Source: Marisediminitalea oceani (GTDB lineage: Bacteria; Pseudomonadota; Gammaproteobacteria; Enterobacterales; Alteromonadaceae). From it: DNA of 64,000 bases. Positions 1-12,380 of this stretch are shown in pieces; position 1 is the first letter of the stretch, and every line of letters begins with the position of its first letter. The stretch lies in NCBI RefSeq assembly GCF_003731635.1, contig NZ_RCUA01000033.1, positions 62,001 to 126,000 on the forward strand, in the 5' to 3' direction. Both the position numbers and the translations under genes were made by a program. A model generated the notes under the pieces. The model did not search any database and was not told the origin of the DNA. It was given only the letters and a program-made list of their open reading frames with translations.

Positions 1-1887
1 CTTGGCTATCACATCGTCCATTCCGTTTTGCAGATATTCTTCACGCTTTTTAATCACGTTAGCGGTGAGCGCCACGATTGGCGTTTGCATAACCAGGTCT
101 TCTTCGTGCAGTGTGGCTGCCACATCAAAGCCATTCATATCCGGCAACTGAATATCGAGGAAAATAAGGTCGTAGGTCGTTTCCCGTGCTTTATCTATGG
201 CTTCCTGACCGGTCATGGCCACATCCACATGCTGGCCTAACTTCTCCAGCAATGCCTTGGCGACCATTACATTAAGCTCGATGTCTTCAACCAGCAGAAT
301 ATTAAGTCCGGTTACCTGTAACTGTGCCACCTGCATCGGACGGCTGGAAACCTGTAATGGCAATTCAACGATAAAGCGGGTGCCTTTGCCCTGCTCGCTC
401 TCAACCCGGATATCACCGTGCATTAAATCAACCATCTGCTTACAAATTGCCAGCCCGATCCCGGTACCGGTAGCCGATTGATGGTCGGGATGATCCACCT
501 GATAGTACATGGCAAAGATCTTATCGATTTCGCTGTCGGGGATCCCCACGCCGGTATCTTCAATAACATAGGTCACCAGCGAGATATCGTTATCCGGACG
601 GGTGGCCGAAACGGTAAGCGACACATGTCCCTTCTGGGTGAACTTGACGGCATTGAACAGGATGTTCCACAGGATCTGACGTAACCGCGTGCCGTCTACT
701 TCCACCTGCTTAGGTAACGGTTCAACGATATTAGTGATCAGCTCCAGTGATTTGTCTTTTGCCAGTAAACGAATAATCGAGCTCAGCTCGTCGGTGAAGT
801 CACGCAGTGATACGGTTTTAAGCGAAAGCTCCAGCTTGTCGCGGTCGAGCTTATCCAAATCGATTATATCGTTGAAAATATTGCCCAGGGTAATCGCACT
901 GGCATAAATGGTGCTCACCCAGCTCCACTGTTCTTCGTTAAGCTCAGTATCACGCAGCATGCGGCTTAACCCTACAATACCGTTAAGCGGCGTACGAAGT
1001 TCGTGGCTGATGGTGGCAATAAAGCGGGTTTTGTCGGTACTGGCTTTAGCTGCCGCACTTTCCGCCTGTTTACGCTCGGTCATATCACGGCCAAACGCGA
1101 GCAGACCTAAACGGGTACCATCCTGGTCGAAAAACGGTACCTTGCGCATTTCAAAGTAGCGCCGACGACCGTCAGCAAAACGTAACCACAGTTCTTCAGT
1201 AATACTGGCATTGGCTTCCAGTACTTCATGATCACTGGCCACCACCTGACGGGCCAAATCTTCTTCATATACATCGTGGGGTGTTAATCCAAGCAGCTCT
1301 TTCTCAGTTTTGCCAGTCATCTGTTCGGCCACCCGGTTACAACCGGCAAAGCGCCCTTCTTCGTTACGGTAATAGATCAGATCAGGCGAGGCATCAATAA
1401 TAGAGCGTAACAGCGTGGACAAGCGTCGGGCCTGGGCCTCTTTCTCCGACTTATCCTGGATTTCTTTTTCCAGCTCCTTAAACACCGTTTCCCGTTCTTC
1501 CTGGGCGTGTTTACGTTGTTCTATTTCATGGTTGAGCTGACGTATATTGTTTTGCAGTTCGCGGTTGAGAAACACATCTTCTTCACGCAGGTGTTCCAAC
1601 TGGCTGACCACTTCTTTTAAATTCGTCCGCGAATGTTCCAGTTGCTTTACCAGTTCACTGAAAAAGTACAACACCCAGGGCGCCGACAGCATGGTAAGAA
1701 TAACGGCGCTGATAAAGTCATCAGGCTGCACGTCACTACCCAGGCTCACACGGATGACGTAAGAACCGCCTACCGTAAATGCCAGCGTTAATACGACAAA
1801 CAATACACTTAGCTTAATAGTGCCAAAGCGCTCTACAAACTGCGCAAAACGTATCGCCCAGGAATCATTCGGAGTTTCTTGATGCAT
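1..1887 (-). CDS. arcB: Aerobic respiration control sensor kinase ArcB (partial, C-terminus off the left edge)
   Basis: Inner-membrane hybrid histidine kinase of the Arc redox system; in the known family it senses the quinone pool and phosphorylates ArcA. The first 629 residues are present. Seen in order: two membrane segments (about 24-45 and 57-79), a coiled coil to about 140, a PAS domain (about 145-265), a HisKA domain with phosphoacceptor H295 in SHELRTPLNG, an ATPase domain (DTGVGIPDSE, GTGIGLAIC), and a receiver with D578 in LDIQLPDMNG. E. coli ArcB has H292 and D576, so the alignment is nearly position for position. The C-terminal Hpt domain lies outside the window. The ATG chosen begins MHQETPNDSW. 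It is divergent from gltBD; arcB and gltBD are also close neighbours in enterobacteria, which supports the call. Confidence 0.93.
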   Translation of the reverse strand, partial: MHQETPNDSWAIRFAQFVERFGTIKLSVLFVVLTLAFTVGGSYVIRVSLGSDVQPDDFISAVILTMLSAPWVLYFFSELVKQLEHSRTNLKEVVSQLEHLREEDVFLNRELQNNIRQLNHEIEQRKHAQEERETVFKELEKEIQDKSEKEAQARRLSTLLRSIIDASPDLIYYRNEEGRFAGCNRVAEQMTGKTEKELLGLTPHDVYEEDLARQVVASDHEVLEANASITEELWLRFADGRRRYFEMRKVPFFDQDGTRLGLLAFGRDMTERKQAESAAAKASTDKTRFIATISHELRTPLNGIVGLSRMLRDTELNEEQWSWVSTIYASAITLGNIFNDIIDLDKLDRDKLELSLKTVSLRDFTDELSSIIRLLAKDKSLELITNIVEPLPKQVEVDGTRLRQILWNILFNAVKFTQKGHVSLTVSATRPDNDISLVTYVIEDTGVGIPDSEIDKIFAMYYQVDHPDHQSATGTGIGLAICKQMVDLMHGDIRVESEQGKGTRFIVELPLQVSSRPMQVAQLQVTGLNILLVEDIELNVMVAKALLEKLGQHVDVAMTGQEAIDKARETTYDLIFLDIQLPDMNGFDVAATLHEEDLVMQTPIVALTANVIKKREEYLQNGMDDVIAK

Positions 1888-2628
1888 AACTGAAATACTT
1901 CGTTGTTTAGTGCCGCTATCCTAGCAGGTCTTAGCGACATTCGCATAGGTTACTACGCAGCAAAAAGCCGATAAAATGGCCTTATAGTAACTGTTTACCT
2001 TTATTCCCCTGCAATAATTGTCTATGCAACACTGGGCTTTTGCGGTAATTATTGGTTTAATGGAATCCTAGCCTGCCTTTATAATAGGTTCAATCCAACC
2101 GTACAGCGGACACCACCTGGTAAAACTGATGCGGTAGCCTTGTTCACTGCTGTCTATGAAGCAGCCGGATTAATTTAAAATAAACATTCAGCGTTGTTTG
2201 CGAAAACTGGGTAAATACCCAAATATTACGACTTTTTATGCAACTTAAGTTGTAGACATAAAAGCCTGATAATGGTTTCCAAGCTTCTATTGAGTATTTT
2301 TTTTCGATTTTTTTTGCGTCCAAGAATACACCTAAGCAGTTGATATTTATATGCAAAAAAGATTGTATACGATTTCAAAAAACCCGGCCCACACATTCCG
2401 ATTGATTTTAGGAATCAATATCGGTATTTTGTACGGCCCGCTTGGCAATAGTGCATAAAAATGCGGTACATGACTGGTATCCACTAATAATAATTAACGA
2501 CAAACCGGCGCAGACTGATTTTTCTTTATTTTTCAGTTTATTACGCGTTGTTACGACGTTGCGAAGTCACTTCTGGCTAAAAATGCAGCGCATACCTTGC
2601 CCAGTCTAAGGTTTAAGGAGTTAAGAGA
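1888..2628. other. Long arcB-gltB intergenic region, no gene seen
   Basis: About 740 bp of AT-rich sequence between two divergent genes. A 70-codon reading frame on the minus strand (2144-2356) has no recognisable domain and no good ribosome site, so I do not call it. The region must hold both promoters. In E. coli the gltBD promoter also has a long upstream regulatory region bound by Lrp and IHF. I see runs of T and A near 2290-2320 and one imperfect dyad, listed separately. I cannot place the promoters with confidence. Confidence 0.6.
2398..2424. promoter_or_regulatory. Imperfect inverted repeat upstream of gltB
   Basis: The left arm CCGATTGATT and right arm AATCAATATCGG pair around a TTAGG centre, with a two-base insertion in the right arm. 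It lies about 205 bp upstream of the gltB start. It could be a regulator site or a chance dyad; no T-run follows, so it is not a terminator. Confidence 0.3.
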
Positions 2629-5600
2629 ATGAGTTTATATAATCCCAACGATTCACGGGATAACTGTGGATTTGGTTTGATTGCCCACATAGAAGGTGAG
2701 GCCAGCCATAAGCTGGTAACCACCGCTATAGAAGGGCTTGACCGCATGCAACATCGTGGCGGCATTGCCGCAGACGGCAAAACCGGTGACGGTTGTGGTC
2801 TGCTATTACAAAAGCCCGATGCCTTCTTCCACATGATCGCAGAACAGCATGGCTGGAAGCTCAGCAAGAAATATGCTGTAGGAATGATTTTCCTTAATCA
2901 GGACGAGTCACTGGCGCAAGCTGCGCGGGAAGTCGTTAACGAAGAACTGCAAAAAGAAACCCTGGATGTGGTGGGCTGGCGTGAAGTACCGGTTAATCAC
3001 GACGTACTGGGTGAGTTGGCATTAACCGGTGTACCGCAAATCGAGCAAGTATTTGTTAACGCGCCAGCTGGCTGGCGTAAACGCGACCTTGAGCGCCGTT
3101 TATTTATGGTGCGTCGCCGGGTAGAAAAACGCCTCGAAAACGATCCTGACTTTTACATTGCCTGTCTGTCTGGCCTGGTAACCATTTATAAAGGTCTGGT
3201 AATGCCTAAAGACTTACCGGCCTTTTATAAAGATCTTGCCGATGAAAATCTGAAAAGCAGCATCTGTGTATTCCACCAGCGCTTTTCTACCAACACATTG
3301 CCTAAATGGCCATTGGCACAGCCTTTCCGCTATCTGGCGCACAATGGTGAAATTAATACCATTAAGGGTAACCGTGACTGGGCAATGGCCCGTACCGGGA
3401 AATTCGCTACGCCACTGATCCCGGATCTGAAAGACGCAGCACCTTTTGTTAACACAGAAGGTTCTGACTCATCGTCACTGGATAACATGCTGGAACTGTT
3501 CCTGGCCGGTGGTATGGATTTATTCCGCGCCATGCGCTTACTGGTGCCACCAGCGTATCAGAACAATGACACCATGGATCCAAAACTGCGTGCATTCTAC
3601 GAGTTTAACTCTATGCACATGGAACCCTGGGATGGTCCTGCCGGTATCGTAATGACTAACGGTCGTCACGTTGCCTGTAACCTCGACCGTAACGGTCTGC
3701 GCCCGGCGCGGTATGTACTGACCAAAAACGGCTTCATTACCCTGGCATCAGAAATTGGTATCTGGGACTACGAACCCGAAGACGTAGTAGAAAAAGGCCG
3801 TGTGGGTCCGGGCGAAATGCTCGCAGTCGATACCTACAATGGTAAAATCTGGCGTTCTACCGAAATTGATGACGAACTTAAAGACCGTCACCCCTATCAT
3901 GAGTGGATTGAGAAAAACATCCGTTCATTAACGCCGATTGAAAATATGGATGCCTCTCTGATTGGTCAGCGGGTATTCAACGACGACACCATGGCGGTGT
4001 ATCACAAGCTGTTTAACTACAGCTATGAAGAAATTCATCAGGTTATCAAAGTACTGGGTAAAGACGGCCAGGAAGCTGTAGGCTCAATGGGTGATGACAC
4101 ACCAATGGCAGTGTTATCTTCCAAACACCGTACCCTGTACGATTATTTCCGTCAGCAGTTTGCGCAGGTCACGAACCCGCCTATCGATCCGCTGCGGGAA
4201 AACCACGTAATGTCACTGGCGACATGTATTGGTCGTGAGCAAAACGTATTCAGCGAAACCAGTGGTTACGCCGATCGCGTATTATTTAAATCGCCCATCC
4301 TGATGTACACCGATTTAAAACAGTTACGTGAATTCAACCCTGAACACTATTATTCAGAAGTGATTGACCTGCAGTATTCACAGGATGAAGGCCTGAAGAA
4401 AGCCATTGAGCGTGTGTGCCACGAGGTAGAGTACCTGGTGAAACAAAAACGCGCCGCTTTTGTCGTGCTGTCAGACCGTAACATCAAGCCAAACAAGCTG
4501 CCTATCCCTGCCGCGATGGCCGTTGGTGCGGTACACCGCCGTTTAGTGGATCAGCAGTTACGTTGTGACGCCAACATCGTGGTAGAAACCGCTTCTGCCC
4601 GTGACCCGCATCACTTCGCCGTTCTGATTGGTTTAGGTGCTACCGCGGTTTATCCGTTCCTGGCCTATGAAACCATCGAACAGCTGTGCGAAAAAGGCGA
4701 GCTCGACGTAACCGCTATGCAGGCAGTATTGAACTACCGTAAAGGTATCAATAAAGGCCTGTATAAGATCATGTCAAAGATGGGTATCAGTACCGTTGCG
4801 AGCTACCGTAGCTCGAAACTGTTTGAAGCCATCGGTATCAGCCATGACGTGATGCAAATGTGCTTTAAAGGGGTTACCTCAAGAATTGAGGGCGCTTCTT
4901 TTGACGACTTCCAGCAGGACGCTATCAATCTGTCGCGCGTTGCCTGGCTGAAGCGTAAGAAAATGTCCCATGGTGGCTTACTTAAGTATGTTCACGATGG
5001 CGAATACCACGCCTACAACCCGGATGTGGTCAAAACCCTGCAGAAAGCGGTGGTTAGCGGTGAATATACCGATTACCAGCAGTATGCAGCACTAGTTAAC
5101 GACCGCTCTCCTTCTCACCTGCGCGACTTAATGAAAGTACTACCAGCGGGTGAAGCTGTGGATATCAGCGAAGTTGAACCGGCGGAAAAACTGTTCCCAC
5201 GGTTTGACACCGCGGCAATGTCTATCGGCGCACTGAGCCCGGAGGCCCACGAGGCGCTGGCGATTGCCATGAACCGTTTAGGCGGTCAGTCAAATTCAGG
5301 TGAAGGTGGTGAAGATCCAAAACGCTTCGACACTGAAAAGAACTCTAAAATCAAGCAGGTTGCCTCTGGCCGGTTTGGCGTTACGCCACATTATCTGGTG
5401 AATGCCAATGTCATCCAAATCAAGGTTGCACAGGGTGCTAAACCAGGTGAAGGTGGTCAGTTACCTGGTGATAAAGTCAATAAGTATATCGCGCAGTTGC
5501 GTTTCTCGGTGCCAGGCGTAACCCTGATTTCACCACCACCGCATCACGATATTTACTCTATTGAAGATTTAGCTCAGTTAATCTTCGATCTGAAGCAAGT

Positions 5601-7095
5601 GAACCCAACCGCACTTATTTCAGTGAAACTGGTTTCTGAGCCAGGTGTAGGCACCATCGCAACCGGTGTTGCTAAAGCCTATGCCGACCTCATCACAATT
5701 TCTGGCTACGACGGCGGCACCGGTGCCAGCCCGTTAACGTCAGTAAAATATGCGGGTAGTCCGTTCGAGCTGGGTCTGTCTGAAACTCAGCAAGCACTGG
5801 TCGAAAATGGCCTGCGTCACAAGGTTCGCGTACAAACCGACGGCGGTTTAAAAACCGGTCTGGATGTGGTGAAAGCGGGTATCCTCGGTGCGGAGAGCTT
5901 TGGTTTTGGAACCGGCCCAATGGTTGCGCTAGGGTGTAAATACCTGCGAATTTGTCACCTCAACAACTGTGCAACCGGTGTAGCAACCCAGGACGACAAA
6001 CTGCGCAGCGACCACTTTATTGGCCTGCCGGAAATGGTCATGAACTACTTTAAGTTTGTGGCACAGGAAGTCCGTGAAATCATGGCTTCTATGGGCGTTC
6101 GTAAGTTCGATGAATTGATCGGCCGCACTGAATTACTGGAAGTGTTAGACGGTTATACCGCCAAGCAAAATAAACTGGATCTGTCGCCCATACTGGCTAA
6201 GCCGGTTGCCGGTGAGCACACTCGTTTGTTCTGCAGCGAAACAACCAACGCGCCGCTCGATAAAGGTGTACTTAACGCGAAAATGCTTAAGGATGCCAAA
6301 GAGGCCGTTGTTAAAGGTTGTGGAATCAACTTAAGCTATCCAATCCGCAATACCGACCGCTCAGTAGGTGCCTTACTGTCTGGTGAAATCGCCAAACATT
6401 ACGGCAACCATGATATGGAAGAAATGCCAGTCACCGTTACCTTTAAAGGTACCGCGGGTCAGAGCTTCGGTGTGTGGAACGCAGGTGGTCTGAACATGTA
6501 CATCGAAGGCGACGCCAATGATTACGTAGGTAAAGGTATGACCGGCGGTAAGCTGGTTATTTATCCGCCGCGCAAAGGCGAATTCAATGCCCACGAAAGT
6601 GCTATTATGGGTAACACCTGCCTGTACGGTGCAACCGGCGGTAAACTGTTTGCTGCTGGCCGTGCCGGTGAACGTTTCGGTGTTCGTAACTCTGGTGCGA
6701 TTGCGGTAGTAGAAGGTGTTGGCGACAACGGGTGTGAGTACATGACCGGTGGTATTGTGGCGGTACTGGGTCCGGTAGGCATTAACTTTGGTGCCGGTAT
6801 GACAGGTGGTTTCGCTTATCTTTACGATGAGCAGGGCGATCTGAACAGCCGTGTTAACCAGGAGTTGGTTGAAGTAATGGATATCGACGATAAAGTCATC
6901 CTGGCCGAGCATTTACGCGGCCTCATCAACCAGCATTATGAAGAAACCGGCAGCCAGTTCTCACTGGATCTGCTGCACGATTTCGCCAATACCATGAAAC
7001 GCTTTAAGCTGGTTAAGCCAAAAACCAGTGATGTGAAAAATCTGTTGGGCCATATTAGTCGTTCCAGCGCGGAACTGCGCATTCAGGCGCAATAG
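2629..7095 (+). CDS. gltB: Glutamate synthase [NADPH] large subunit
   Basis: Catalytic alpha subunit of GOGAT: it hydrolyses glutamine and passes the ammonia through an internal channel to 2-oxoglutarate, giving two glutamates. 1488 residues, close to E. coli GltB. The start is [16 protein letters not shown], so C13 would become the N-terminal nucleophile of the class II amidotransferase domain after removal of a short propeptide. The central and FMN/2-oxoglutarate domains follow; the [3Fe-4S] cysteines are C1103, C1109 and C1114 ([12 protein letters not shown]). The glycine-rich GXGXG beta-helix domain fills about 1215-1440. AAGGAG sits 8 bases before the ATG. The stop is 15 bp from gltD, with which it forms an operon and the enzyme complex. 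With glnA (41.9 kb) it completes the GS/GOGAT cycle. Confidence 0.98.
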   Translation: MSLYNPNDSRDNCGFGLIAHIEGEASHKLVTTAIEGLDRMQHRGGIAADGKTGDGCGLLLQKPDAFFHMIAEQHGWKLSKKYAVGMIFLNQDESLAQAAREVVNEELQKETLDVVGWREVPVNHDVLGELALTGVPQIEQVFVNAPAGWRKRDLERRLFMVRRRVEKRLENDPDFYIACLSGLVTIYKGLVMPKDLPAFYKDLADENLKSSICVFHQRFSTNTLPKWPLAQPFRYLAHNGEINTIKGNRDWAMARTGKFATPLIPDLKDAAPFVNTEGSDSSSLDNMLELFLAGGMDLFRAMRLLVPPAYQNNDTMDPKLRAFYEFNSMHMEPWDGPAGIVMTNGRHVACNLDRNGLRPARYVLTKNGFITLASEIGIWDYEPEDVVEKGRVGPGEMLAVDTYNGKIWRSTEIDDELKDRHPYHEWIEKNIRSLTPIENMDASLIGQRVFNDDTMAVYHKLFNYSYEEIHQVIKVLGKDGQEAVGSMGDDTPMAVLSSKHRTLYDYFRQQFAQVTNPPIDPLRENHVMSLATCIGREQNVFSETSGYADRVLFKSPILMYTDLKQLREFNPEHYYSEVIDLQYSQDEGLKKAIERVCHEVEYLVKQKRAAFVVLSDRNIKPNKLPIPAAMAVGAVHRRLVDQQLRCDANIVVETASARDPHHFAVLIGLGATAVYPFLAYETIEQLCEKGELDVTAMQAVLNYRKGINKGLYKIMSKMGISTVASYRSSKLFEAIGISHDVMQMCFKGVTSRIEGASFDDFQQDAINLSRVAWLKRKKMSHGGLLKYVHDGEYHAYNPDVVKTLQKAVVSGEYTDYQQYAALVNDRSPSHLRDLMKVLPAGEAVDISEVEPAEKLFPRFDTAAMSIGALSPEAHEALAIAMNRLGGQSNSGEGGEDPKRFDTEKNSKIKQVASGRFGVTPHYLVNANVIQIKVAQGAKPGEGGQLPGDKVNKYIAQLRFSVPGVTLISPPPHHDIYSIEDLAQLIFDLKQVNPTALISVKLVSEPGVGTIATGVAKAYADLITISGYDGGTGASPLTSVKYAGSPFELGLSETQQALVENGLRHKVRVQTDGGLKTGLDVVKAGILGAESFGFGTGPMVALGCKYLRICHLNNCATGVATQDDKLRSDHFIGLPEMVMNYFKFVAQEVREIMASMGVRKFDELIGRTELLEVLDGYTAKQNKLDLSPILAKPVAGEHTRLFCSETTNAPLDKGVLNAKMLKDAKEAVVKGCGINLSYPIRNTDRSVGALLSGEIAKHYGNHDMEEMPVTVTFKGTAGQSFGVWNAGGLNMYIEGDANDYVGKGMTGGKLVIYPPRKGEFNAHESAIMGNTCLYGATGGKLFAAGRAGERFGVRNSGAIAVVEGVGDNGCEYMTGGIVAVLGPVGINFGAGMTGGFAYLYDEQGDLNSRVNQELVEVMDIDDKVILAEHLRGLINQHYEETGSQFSLDLLHDFANTMKRFKLVKPKTSDVKNLLGHISRSSAELRIQAQ

Positions 7096-7104
7096 AGGGG
7101 TTAG

Positions 7105-8526
<1,422 letters not shown>

Positions 8527-8550
8527 TATAGCCTGACAGCAAGCTAAACC

Positions 8551-8580
8551 AAAAATGGAGCCGCAAGGCTCCATTTTTTT
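8551..8580. terminator. Rho-independent terminator, gltD/selO junction
   Basis: A 12-bp stem (AAAAATGGAGCC with GGCTCCATTTTT) closes on a GCAA tetraloop and ends in a T-run. The flanking A-run gives the same structure on the other strand, so it can end both gltBD and the convergent selO transcript. Confidence 0.9.
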
Positions 8581-8592
8581 ATCCGGTGTTTT

Positions 8593-10281
8593 TCATGAAG
8601 AGCAGCTGTAATGCGAAACTCCTCCGGCATCCAGGTACTCGGCAGGACGCAAGCGATAATAACTTGCCTCAATATTTTCAGACTGCTCGTCATAAGGGGC
8701 TGTTAATACGCTCTGCAGCTCCCTTAACAGTGTGAAATCGCCCTTTTCAGCCTGTTTATAGGCCGGTACCACTAACCATTCCCGCCAGGTATATTTGGGG
8801 TTAACATGTTTCATTCTGGCGGTAATTTCAGCGTAACTAAAGCGGTCGTCCAGATGTCGGTGCCAGCTTTGCAACCAGTCATTCCACTGCTGTTTTAATG
8901 CCGCATCCGCTGGTTGATAGAAACACTTTGTTATCGCTGAAACTTCATCGGGAAGCTGACACAGCTCGCGAAACAGCAGAGTGTAGTCCACTGACGAACG
9001 CACCATCAGCTTGAGTAACGACATTACCAGCTCAGGGTCGTAAACCTTAAGGCCCAGTTTAGACGCCCACATGCCCGCCAGTTTGTTTTCCATCATGGCG
9101 GCAAAGCCACTGCGGATGGCTTCCAGCTCGTTTACCCGGTCAGGCTCGTCCTGAAGCAGCGGCGCCAGTGCCCCACAGAACATCATAAAGTTCTTGTCGG
9201 CAGCCGCAGTTTGATTAAAAAAAGAAAAATGCCGGCCACCACCCGTCCAGGGCTGATAAACGGGATCAAACAGTTCGCAAAAACCAAAAGGGCCGTAGTC
9301 CAGAGTAAAACCACCAGCGGCGCAGTTATCACTGTTAAAGTTGCCCTGGCAATACCCGACACGTATCCAGTTGGCCACCAGCGAAGTCAGACGTTCCTGA
9401 AAAATTTCGGCCAGTTGAATGATCTGTTCTGACAAAACCAGACTGGTGTCTATTTCAAGGGAATATTCGCGCTCAATCAAATGGCTTACCAGCGCTTGTA
9501 ATTCGGTAATAGCCTCCGGATGCTGTTGACTGCGCGCGCGACGACCAAACAATTCCAGTTGACCAACACGAATAAACGACGGCGCCACGCGCGTGGTAAT
9601 GGCGACAGGATTGGCCACCATCACTTCAGGCTCAAAAGACGACGATCCTTCGTAATACCACGGCCGGTTAACGGTTTCAGCGTGCGACATCACTAAACTG
9701 AGAGAGCGCGATGTGGGCACACCGAGACTATGCATGTGTTCCTGGGCCAGAAACTCCCTGACACTGGAACGCAATACGGCACGTCCGTCTGCGCCCCGAC
9801 AATAAGGCGTTCGCCCGCCGCCCTTAAGTTGCATCTCCCAGCGCTTGCCGTTAAACAGTCCCTCAAATACCGACATCGCCCTGCCATCCCCATAACCATT
9901 GCCGGTACCAAAGGGGCATTGCTGGGTATATTCTGTGCCGTAGATAGACAGAGCATAGCCTGTTGCCCAACCAGTCTTGTGCATAGGCTCAGGGGCTTGT
10001 GAAAGATCGCCGGAGAAGAAGCGAACAAACCCTTCGGTTACTGCCAGCTCGTCATCCAGACCCAGCTCGCGAAACAGGGAATTACTGTGCGCAACATAAC
10101 CCGGCGCTTTTAATGGCGTTGGCGATACCGGCACATAGTGACCACAAAATACCTGCCGTGGCTGATGATCAACACCATCAGATGTAGCCTGAGGGTCTGC
10201 CTTAAGAGACGCTAAAAAAGAGTAATCGGCGCAGGCCGCCATGTCACTCAGAGTAGTAATTGAAGAAGTTTTGTCTGGCAT
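8593..10281 (-). CDS. selO: Protein adenylyltransferase SelO (YdiU/UPF0061 family)
   Basis: Pseudokinase-fold enzyme that transfers AMP from ATP to Ser/Thr/Tyr of target proteins; in E. coli it is linked to oxidative-stress signalling. 562 residues from the chosen start MPDKTSS, which has AAGAGG 8 bases upstream; a longer frame starting 12 codons earlier lacks such a site. Visible motifs: the nucleotide loop [17 protein letters not shown], and the metal/catalytic region [20 protein letters not shown] with the conserved N, D and DYGPFGF. The last residues are CSS: the antepenultimate cysteine sits where animal SelO carries selenocysteine and is reported to form a regulatory disulfide. It is convergent with gltBD and shares their terminator. 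Confidence 0.95.
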   Translation of the reverse strand: MPDKTSSITTLSDMAACADYSFLASLKADPQATSDGVDHQPRQVFCGHYVPVSPTPLKAPGYVAHSNSLFRELGLDDELAVTEGFVRFFSGDLSQAPEPMHKTGWATGYALSIYGTEYTQQCPFGTGNGYGDGRAMSVFEGLFNGKRWEMQLKGGGRTPYCRGADGRAVLRSSVREFLAQEHMHSLGVPTSRSLSLVMSHAETVNRPWYYEGSSSFEPEVMVANPVAITTRVAPSFIRVGQLELFGRRARSQQHPEAITELQALVSHLIEREYSLEIDTSLVLSEQIIQLAEIFQERLTSLVANWIRVGYCQGNFNSDNCAAGGFTLDYGPFGFCELFDPVYQPWTGGGRHFSFFNQTAAADKNFMMFCGALAPLLQDEPDRVNELEAIRSGFAAMMENKLAGMWASKLGLKVYDPELVMSLLKLMVRSSVDYTLLFRELCQLPDEVSAITKCFYQPADAALKQQWNDWLQSWHRHLDDRFSYAEITARMKHVNPKYTWREWLVVPAYKQAEKGDFTLLRELQSVLTAPYDEQSENIEASYYRLRPAEYLDAGGVSHYSCSS

Positions 10282-10708
10282 TATGTCATACCTCTTAGCC
10301 CCCGCGGCAGCGATCACTGCCGCAGGCTGAAGAGCACGCCCCTACCTGAACGTGCTGAAGTGAATTGCACCAGGGTATTGTGCATTATGGTAAATAGTAT
10401 GGAAAGCTTTCACAAAGTTACTCTGCGCAGCCCTGATACTGTCTTTCGCATAAGAGTTGCTTTATGTGTTATTCACATCGTTACAGGCAGTGTAGATCTT
10501 ATTTGCCCTTTACGGTCGAAACGTAATTTAAGTGGCAGGAAAAAAACGAGGAATGGAGGACAACGTGCGTTGCCTGTCGACAAGCTGCACTTCGCATCGG
10601 GAATTATACTTATAGCTGCGTTGCAATACTTTAATCAAGGCCACTGCAATTGCTTAGCGTTCAGAGCTCTCCTATAGTAACAGTATGTACAAAAGTAAAC
10701 GTCAGACT
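10282..10708. other. selO upstream region, no gene seen
   Basis: About 430 bp between divergent genes. A 105-codon plus-strand frame (10360-10677) has no domain, no ribosome site and biased, unprotein-like content, so I do not call it. The only clear element is the promoter just before the next gene. Confidence 0.6.
10650..10678 (+). promoter_or_regulatory. Sigma-70-type promoter before the small exported protein
   Basis: TTGCTT and TATAGT are separated by 17 bp. Transcription would begin near 10685, which would make an ATG at 10685 leaderless and favours the second ATG at 10709 as the start. Confidence 0.5.
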
Positions 10709-11134
10709 ATGAAATTCACGCCGCGTAAACTCATTCTGGTAACCAGCCTGATGGTGATGGCTTCGTCGCTGATGGCAACCGACTCAATGGCCACTACGGC
10801 CCCGCAGTCACAGCCGCAAATCACTAGCTGTCCGGCCGAGTTTTTTGCCGTCAAAATTCACGAGGATGCCAGGCAGTGTCAGCCTTTTGACACAGAAATG
10901 CCAGCTTCTATGGTTTACTTTATTGGCGATACGCCCGACGCCATTGTGGCTTACTATCTGGCGCTGATGCCAGACCTATCGCTGAAGGGCGAGCACAACG
11001 AACGTGTGCTGCTGGTCAATGACGCCCAGAATGTCCGCGTGGTGGTGTCACCGGATGGTGATGGCGCCCAGGTAGATATTCTGGTGCTGGGCTCAGCAAC
11101 ACCTGCTCCCCTGGCCAGCCTGACCAACGACTAA
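10709..11134 (+). CDS. Small exported protein of unknown function
   Basis: 141 residues from MKFTPRKL; an in-frame ATG eight codons earlier falls on the predicted transcription start and is less likely. An N-terminal signal sequence (basic MKFTPRK, hydrophobic LILVTSLMVMASSLMA) points to the periplasm. The mature part has two cysteines (TSCPAEF and ARQCQPF), which could form a disulfide, followed by an alpha/beta-looking region (MVYFIGDTPDAIVAYYLALMP, ERVLLVNDAQNVRVVVSPDG). I do not recognise the family. It stands alone between its own promoter and the DUF2726 gene. A real gene is likely because of the signal peptide and the codon pattern. Confidence 0.65.
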   Translation: MKFTPRKLILVTSLMVMASSLMATDSMATTAPQSQPQITSCPAEFFAVKIHEDARQCQPFDTEMPASMVYFIGDTPDAIVAYYLALMPDLSLKGEHNERVLLVNDAQNVRVVVSPDGDGAQVDILVLGSATPAPLASLTND

Positions 11135-11266
11135 CTTTTATTTCTCTTGCCTGCCAGTATTTCGAATAACTGGCACCGCCTTTGCAATTTCTCTGACAAG
11201 TTTGTCCTGCCGCCCGGGTGTGTCATTTTATTGACGCTCGTGCGCATTGAATTGTTGAGGAAGCGT

Positions 11267-11866
11267 ATGGAACTTGCCATTATTTTGTTTATGCTGCTGA
11301 TAGTTGTCACTGTTGGTGCACTTAAACTCTCTGATCACGGTATGAGCTTTCCCTTTCGTAAAAAACAACAGCTTTTTACTCAGGTAGAGCATACCTTTAT
11401 CAATTTGCTGGAACAGGCCGTTGGCCGTGAATTCAGAATTGTCTCACGGGTTCGCCTTAACGACCTGCTTGCCGTGCGCGACAGCACCAATAAACGTCAG
11501 GCTCGCCAGGCGCTTTTGCGTGCTGGCAGTAAGCAACTCGACTTTGTGCTGTGTCGTCGCGACGATATGACACCGGTACTGGCCATTGATTTGGTCCACA
11601 AGCAGGGCAAGGAAGGGTACAAAACACAGCGCGACTGGTTTGTATCCGGCGCCCTGGATGCAGCCGGTATTCCCCACGCCCGCTTTAAGGTGAAATCCGG
11701 TTACTCAGTAGAAGAGGTCAAAGAGTGCGTAGAAACTAAATTGATCCCGCTACGTAAACAGCAGGCTAAACTGGCCGCCAGTAAAATGAACCCACCGCAG
11801 CCAAAGCGCCCTACCCGGCCGCTGCGTTCCAGCCGTCAGCCTGGCGGTGAACAGGTAGCGGCGTAA
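11267..11866 (+). CDS. Membrane-anchored DUF2726 protein
   Basis: 199 residues from MELAIILFML, preceded by GAGGAAG. A longer frame from 11147 exists but is not supported by a ribosome site. One N-terminal membrane helix (about 3-19) is followed by a cytosolic domain with the DUF2726 pattern: EHTFINLLEQAVGREFRI, VRLNDLLAV, and the core KQLDFVLCRRDDMTPVLAIDLVH. DUF2726 is thought to have a restriction-endonuclease-like fold; the DFVLC...AIDL strands resemble that core, but the catalytic D/E-X-K is not obvious here (AIDLVHK). The tail is basic and proline-rich (about 170-199). The function is unknown; a nucleic-acid or membrane-associated role is only a guess. Confidence 0.8.
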   Translation: MELAIILFMLLIVVTVGALKLSDHGMSFPFRKKQQLFTQVEHTFINLLEQAVGREFRIVSRVRLNDLLAVRDSTNKRQARQALLRAGSKQLDFVLCRRDDMTPVLAIDLVHKQGKEGYKTQRDWFVSGALDAAGIPHARFKVKSGYSVEEVKECVETKLIPLRKQQAKLAASKMNPPQPKRPTRPLRSSRQPGGEQVAA

Positions 11867-11887
11867 CTTGAGTTGCAACGTAAGCTC

Positions 11888-11923
11888 AAACGCAAAAAGG
11901 GCCCGAGGGCCCTTTTTGCGTTT
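11888..11923. terminator. Strong bidirectional terminator
   Basis: A long perfect stem, AACGCAAAAAGGGCCC with GGGCCCTTTTTGCGTT, around a GA centre. It carries A- and T-runs on both sides and lies between convergent genes, so it can stop transcription from both directions. Confidence 0.9.
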
Positions 11924-11939
11924 TATAGATAGTTACTCT

Positions 11940-12380
11940 TTACATCTTTGCCGTTGAATATACCACAGTAAGATGAGCCGGGATGTCAGCACTAACCGGA
12001 ACAAAAGCCACCGTATCCTTATGGCTGGATACATAACTTATCAACTGATCCACAGTCGATATTTCCCTTGGCGGACGAGAACGTCCGCTAAAGCGCATCT
12101 GCGACCAGTACGACTGGATCCGCGATTCGGTTAAGCCGATTATCTTGGTGTTAAATACCGCTCTGGCCAGAGTTTGTGGCGGCAGCGACACCGGTTCAAG
12201 CCCCACATTGCTGGCATTACCCATAAACAGATTGCGGATTTCGACCTTGTCCAGTTTCACTGTCTGGTTGTCAATATTGGCCACCACCATAATGTCGTGT
12301 TCCTGCGCTGGGGCGTTTACAGTGTAAATCCCGAACACGGAAGCCATTAACAGCTTTCTGAGAGAATGTGTTATTTGCAT
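11940..12380 (-). CDS. Small periplasmic phosphate-binding-protein-like (PstS-like) protein
   Basis: 146 residues with a signal peptide (cleavage likely after NAPAQ). The mature part resembles a truncated PBP-like (PstS-type) domain: IMVVANIDNQTVKLDKVEIRNLFMG, then SYWSQMRFSGRSRPPREISTVDQLISYVSSHKDTVAFVP, which is typical of one half of a phosphate-type binding protein and far shorter than PstS (about 320 residues). Its ATG overlaps the stop of the upstream porin gene (TGATG), so the two are translationally coupled. The ligand is unknown. No ABC permease or ATPase is nearby, so a sensory or porin-partner role is as likely as transport. Confidence 0.75.
   Translation of the reverse strand: MQITHSLRKLLMASVFGIYTVNAPAQEHDIMVVANIDNQTVKLDKVEIRNLFMGNASNVGLEPVSLPPQTLARAVFNTKIIGLTESRIQSYWSQMRFSGRSRPPREISTVDQLISYVSSHKDTVAFVPVSADIPAHLTVVYSTAKM

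Noticed and set aside
2144..2356. 70-codon minus-strand frame in the arcB-gltB gap
   Set aside because: No recognisable family and no start signal; likely chance in AT-rich DNA.
6373..6912. 179-codon frame antisense to gltB
   Set aside because: It overlaps a well-conserved gltB region and has an odd composition; a shadow frame.
10360..10677. 105-codon plus-strand frame upstream of the small exported protein
   Set aside because: No domain, no ribosome site, and it ends inside the promoter of the next gene.
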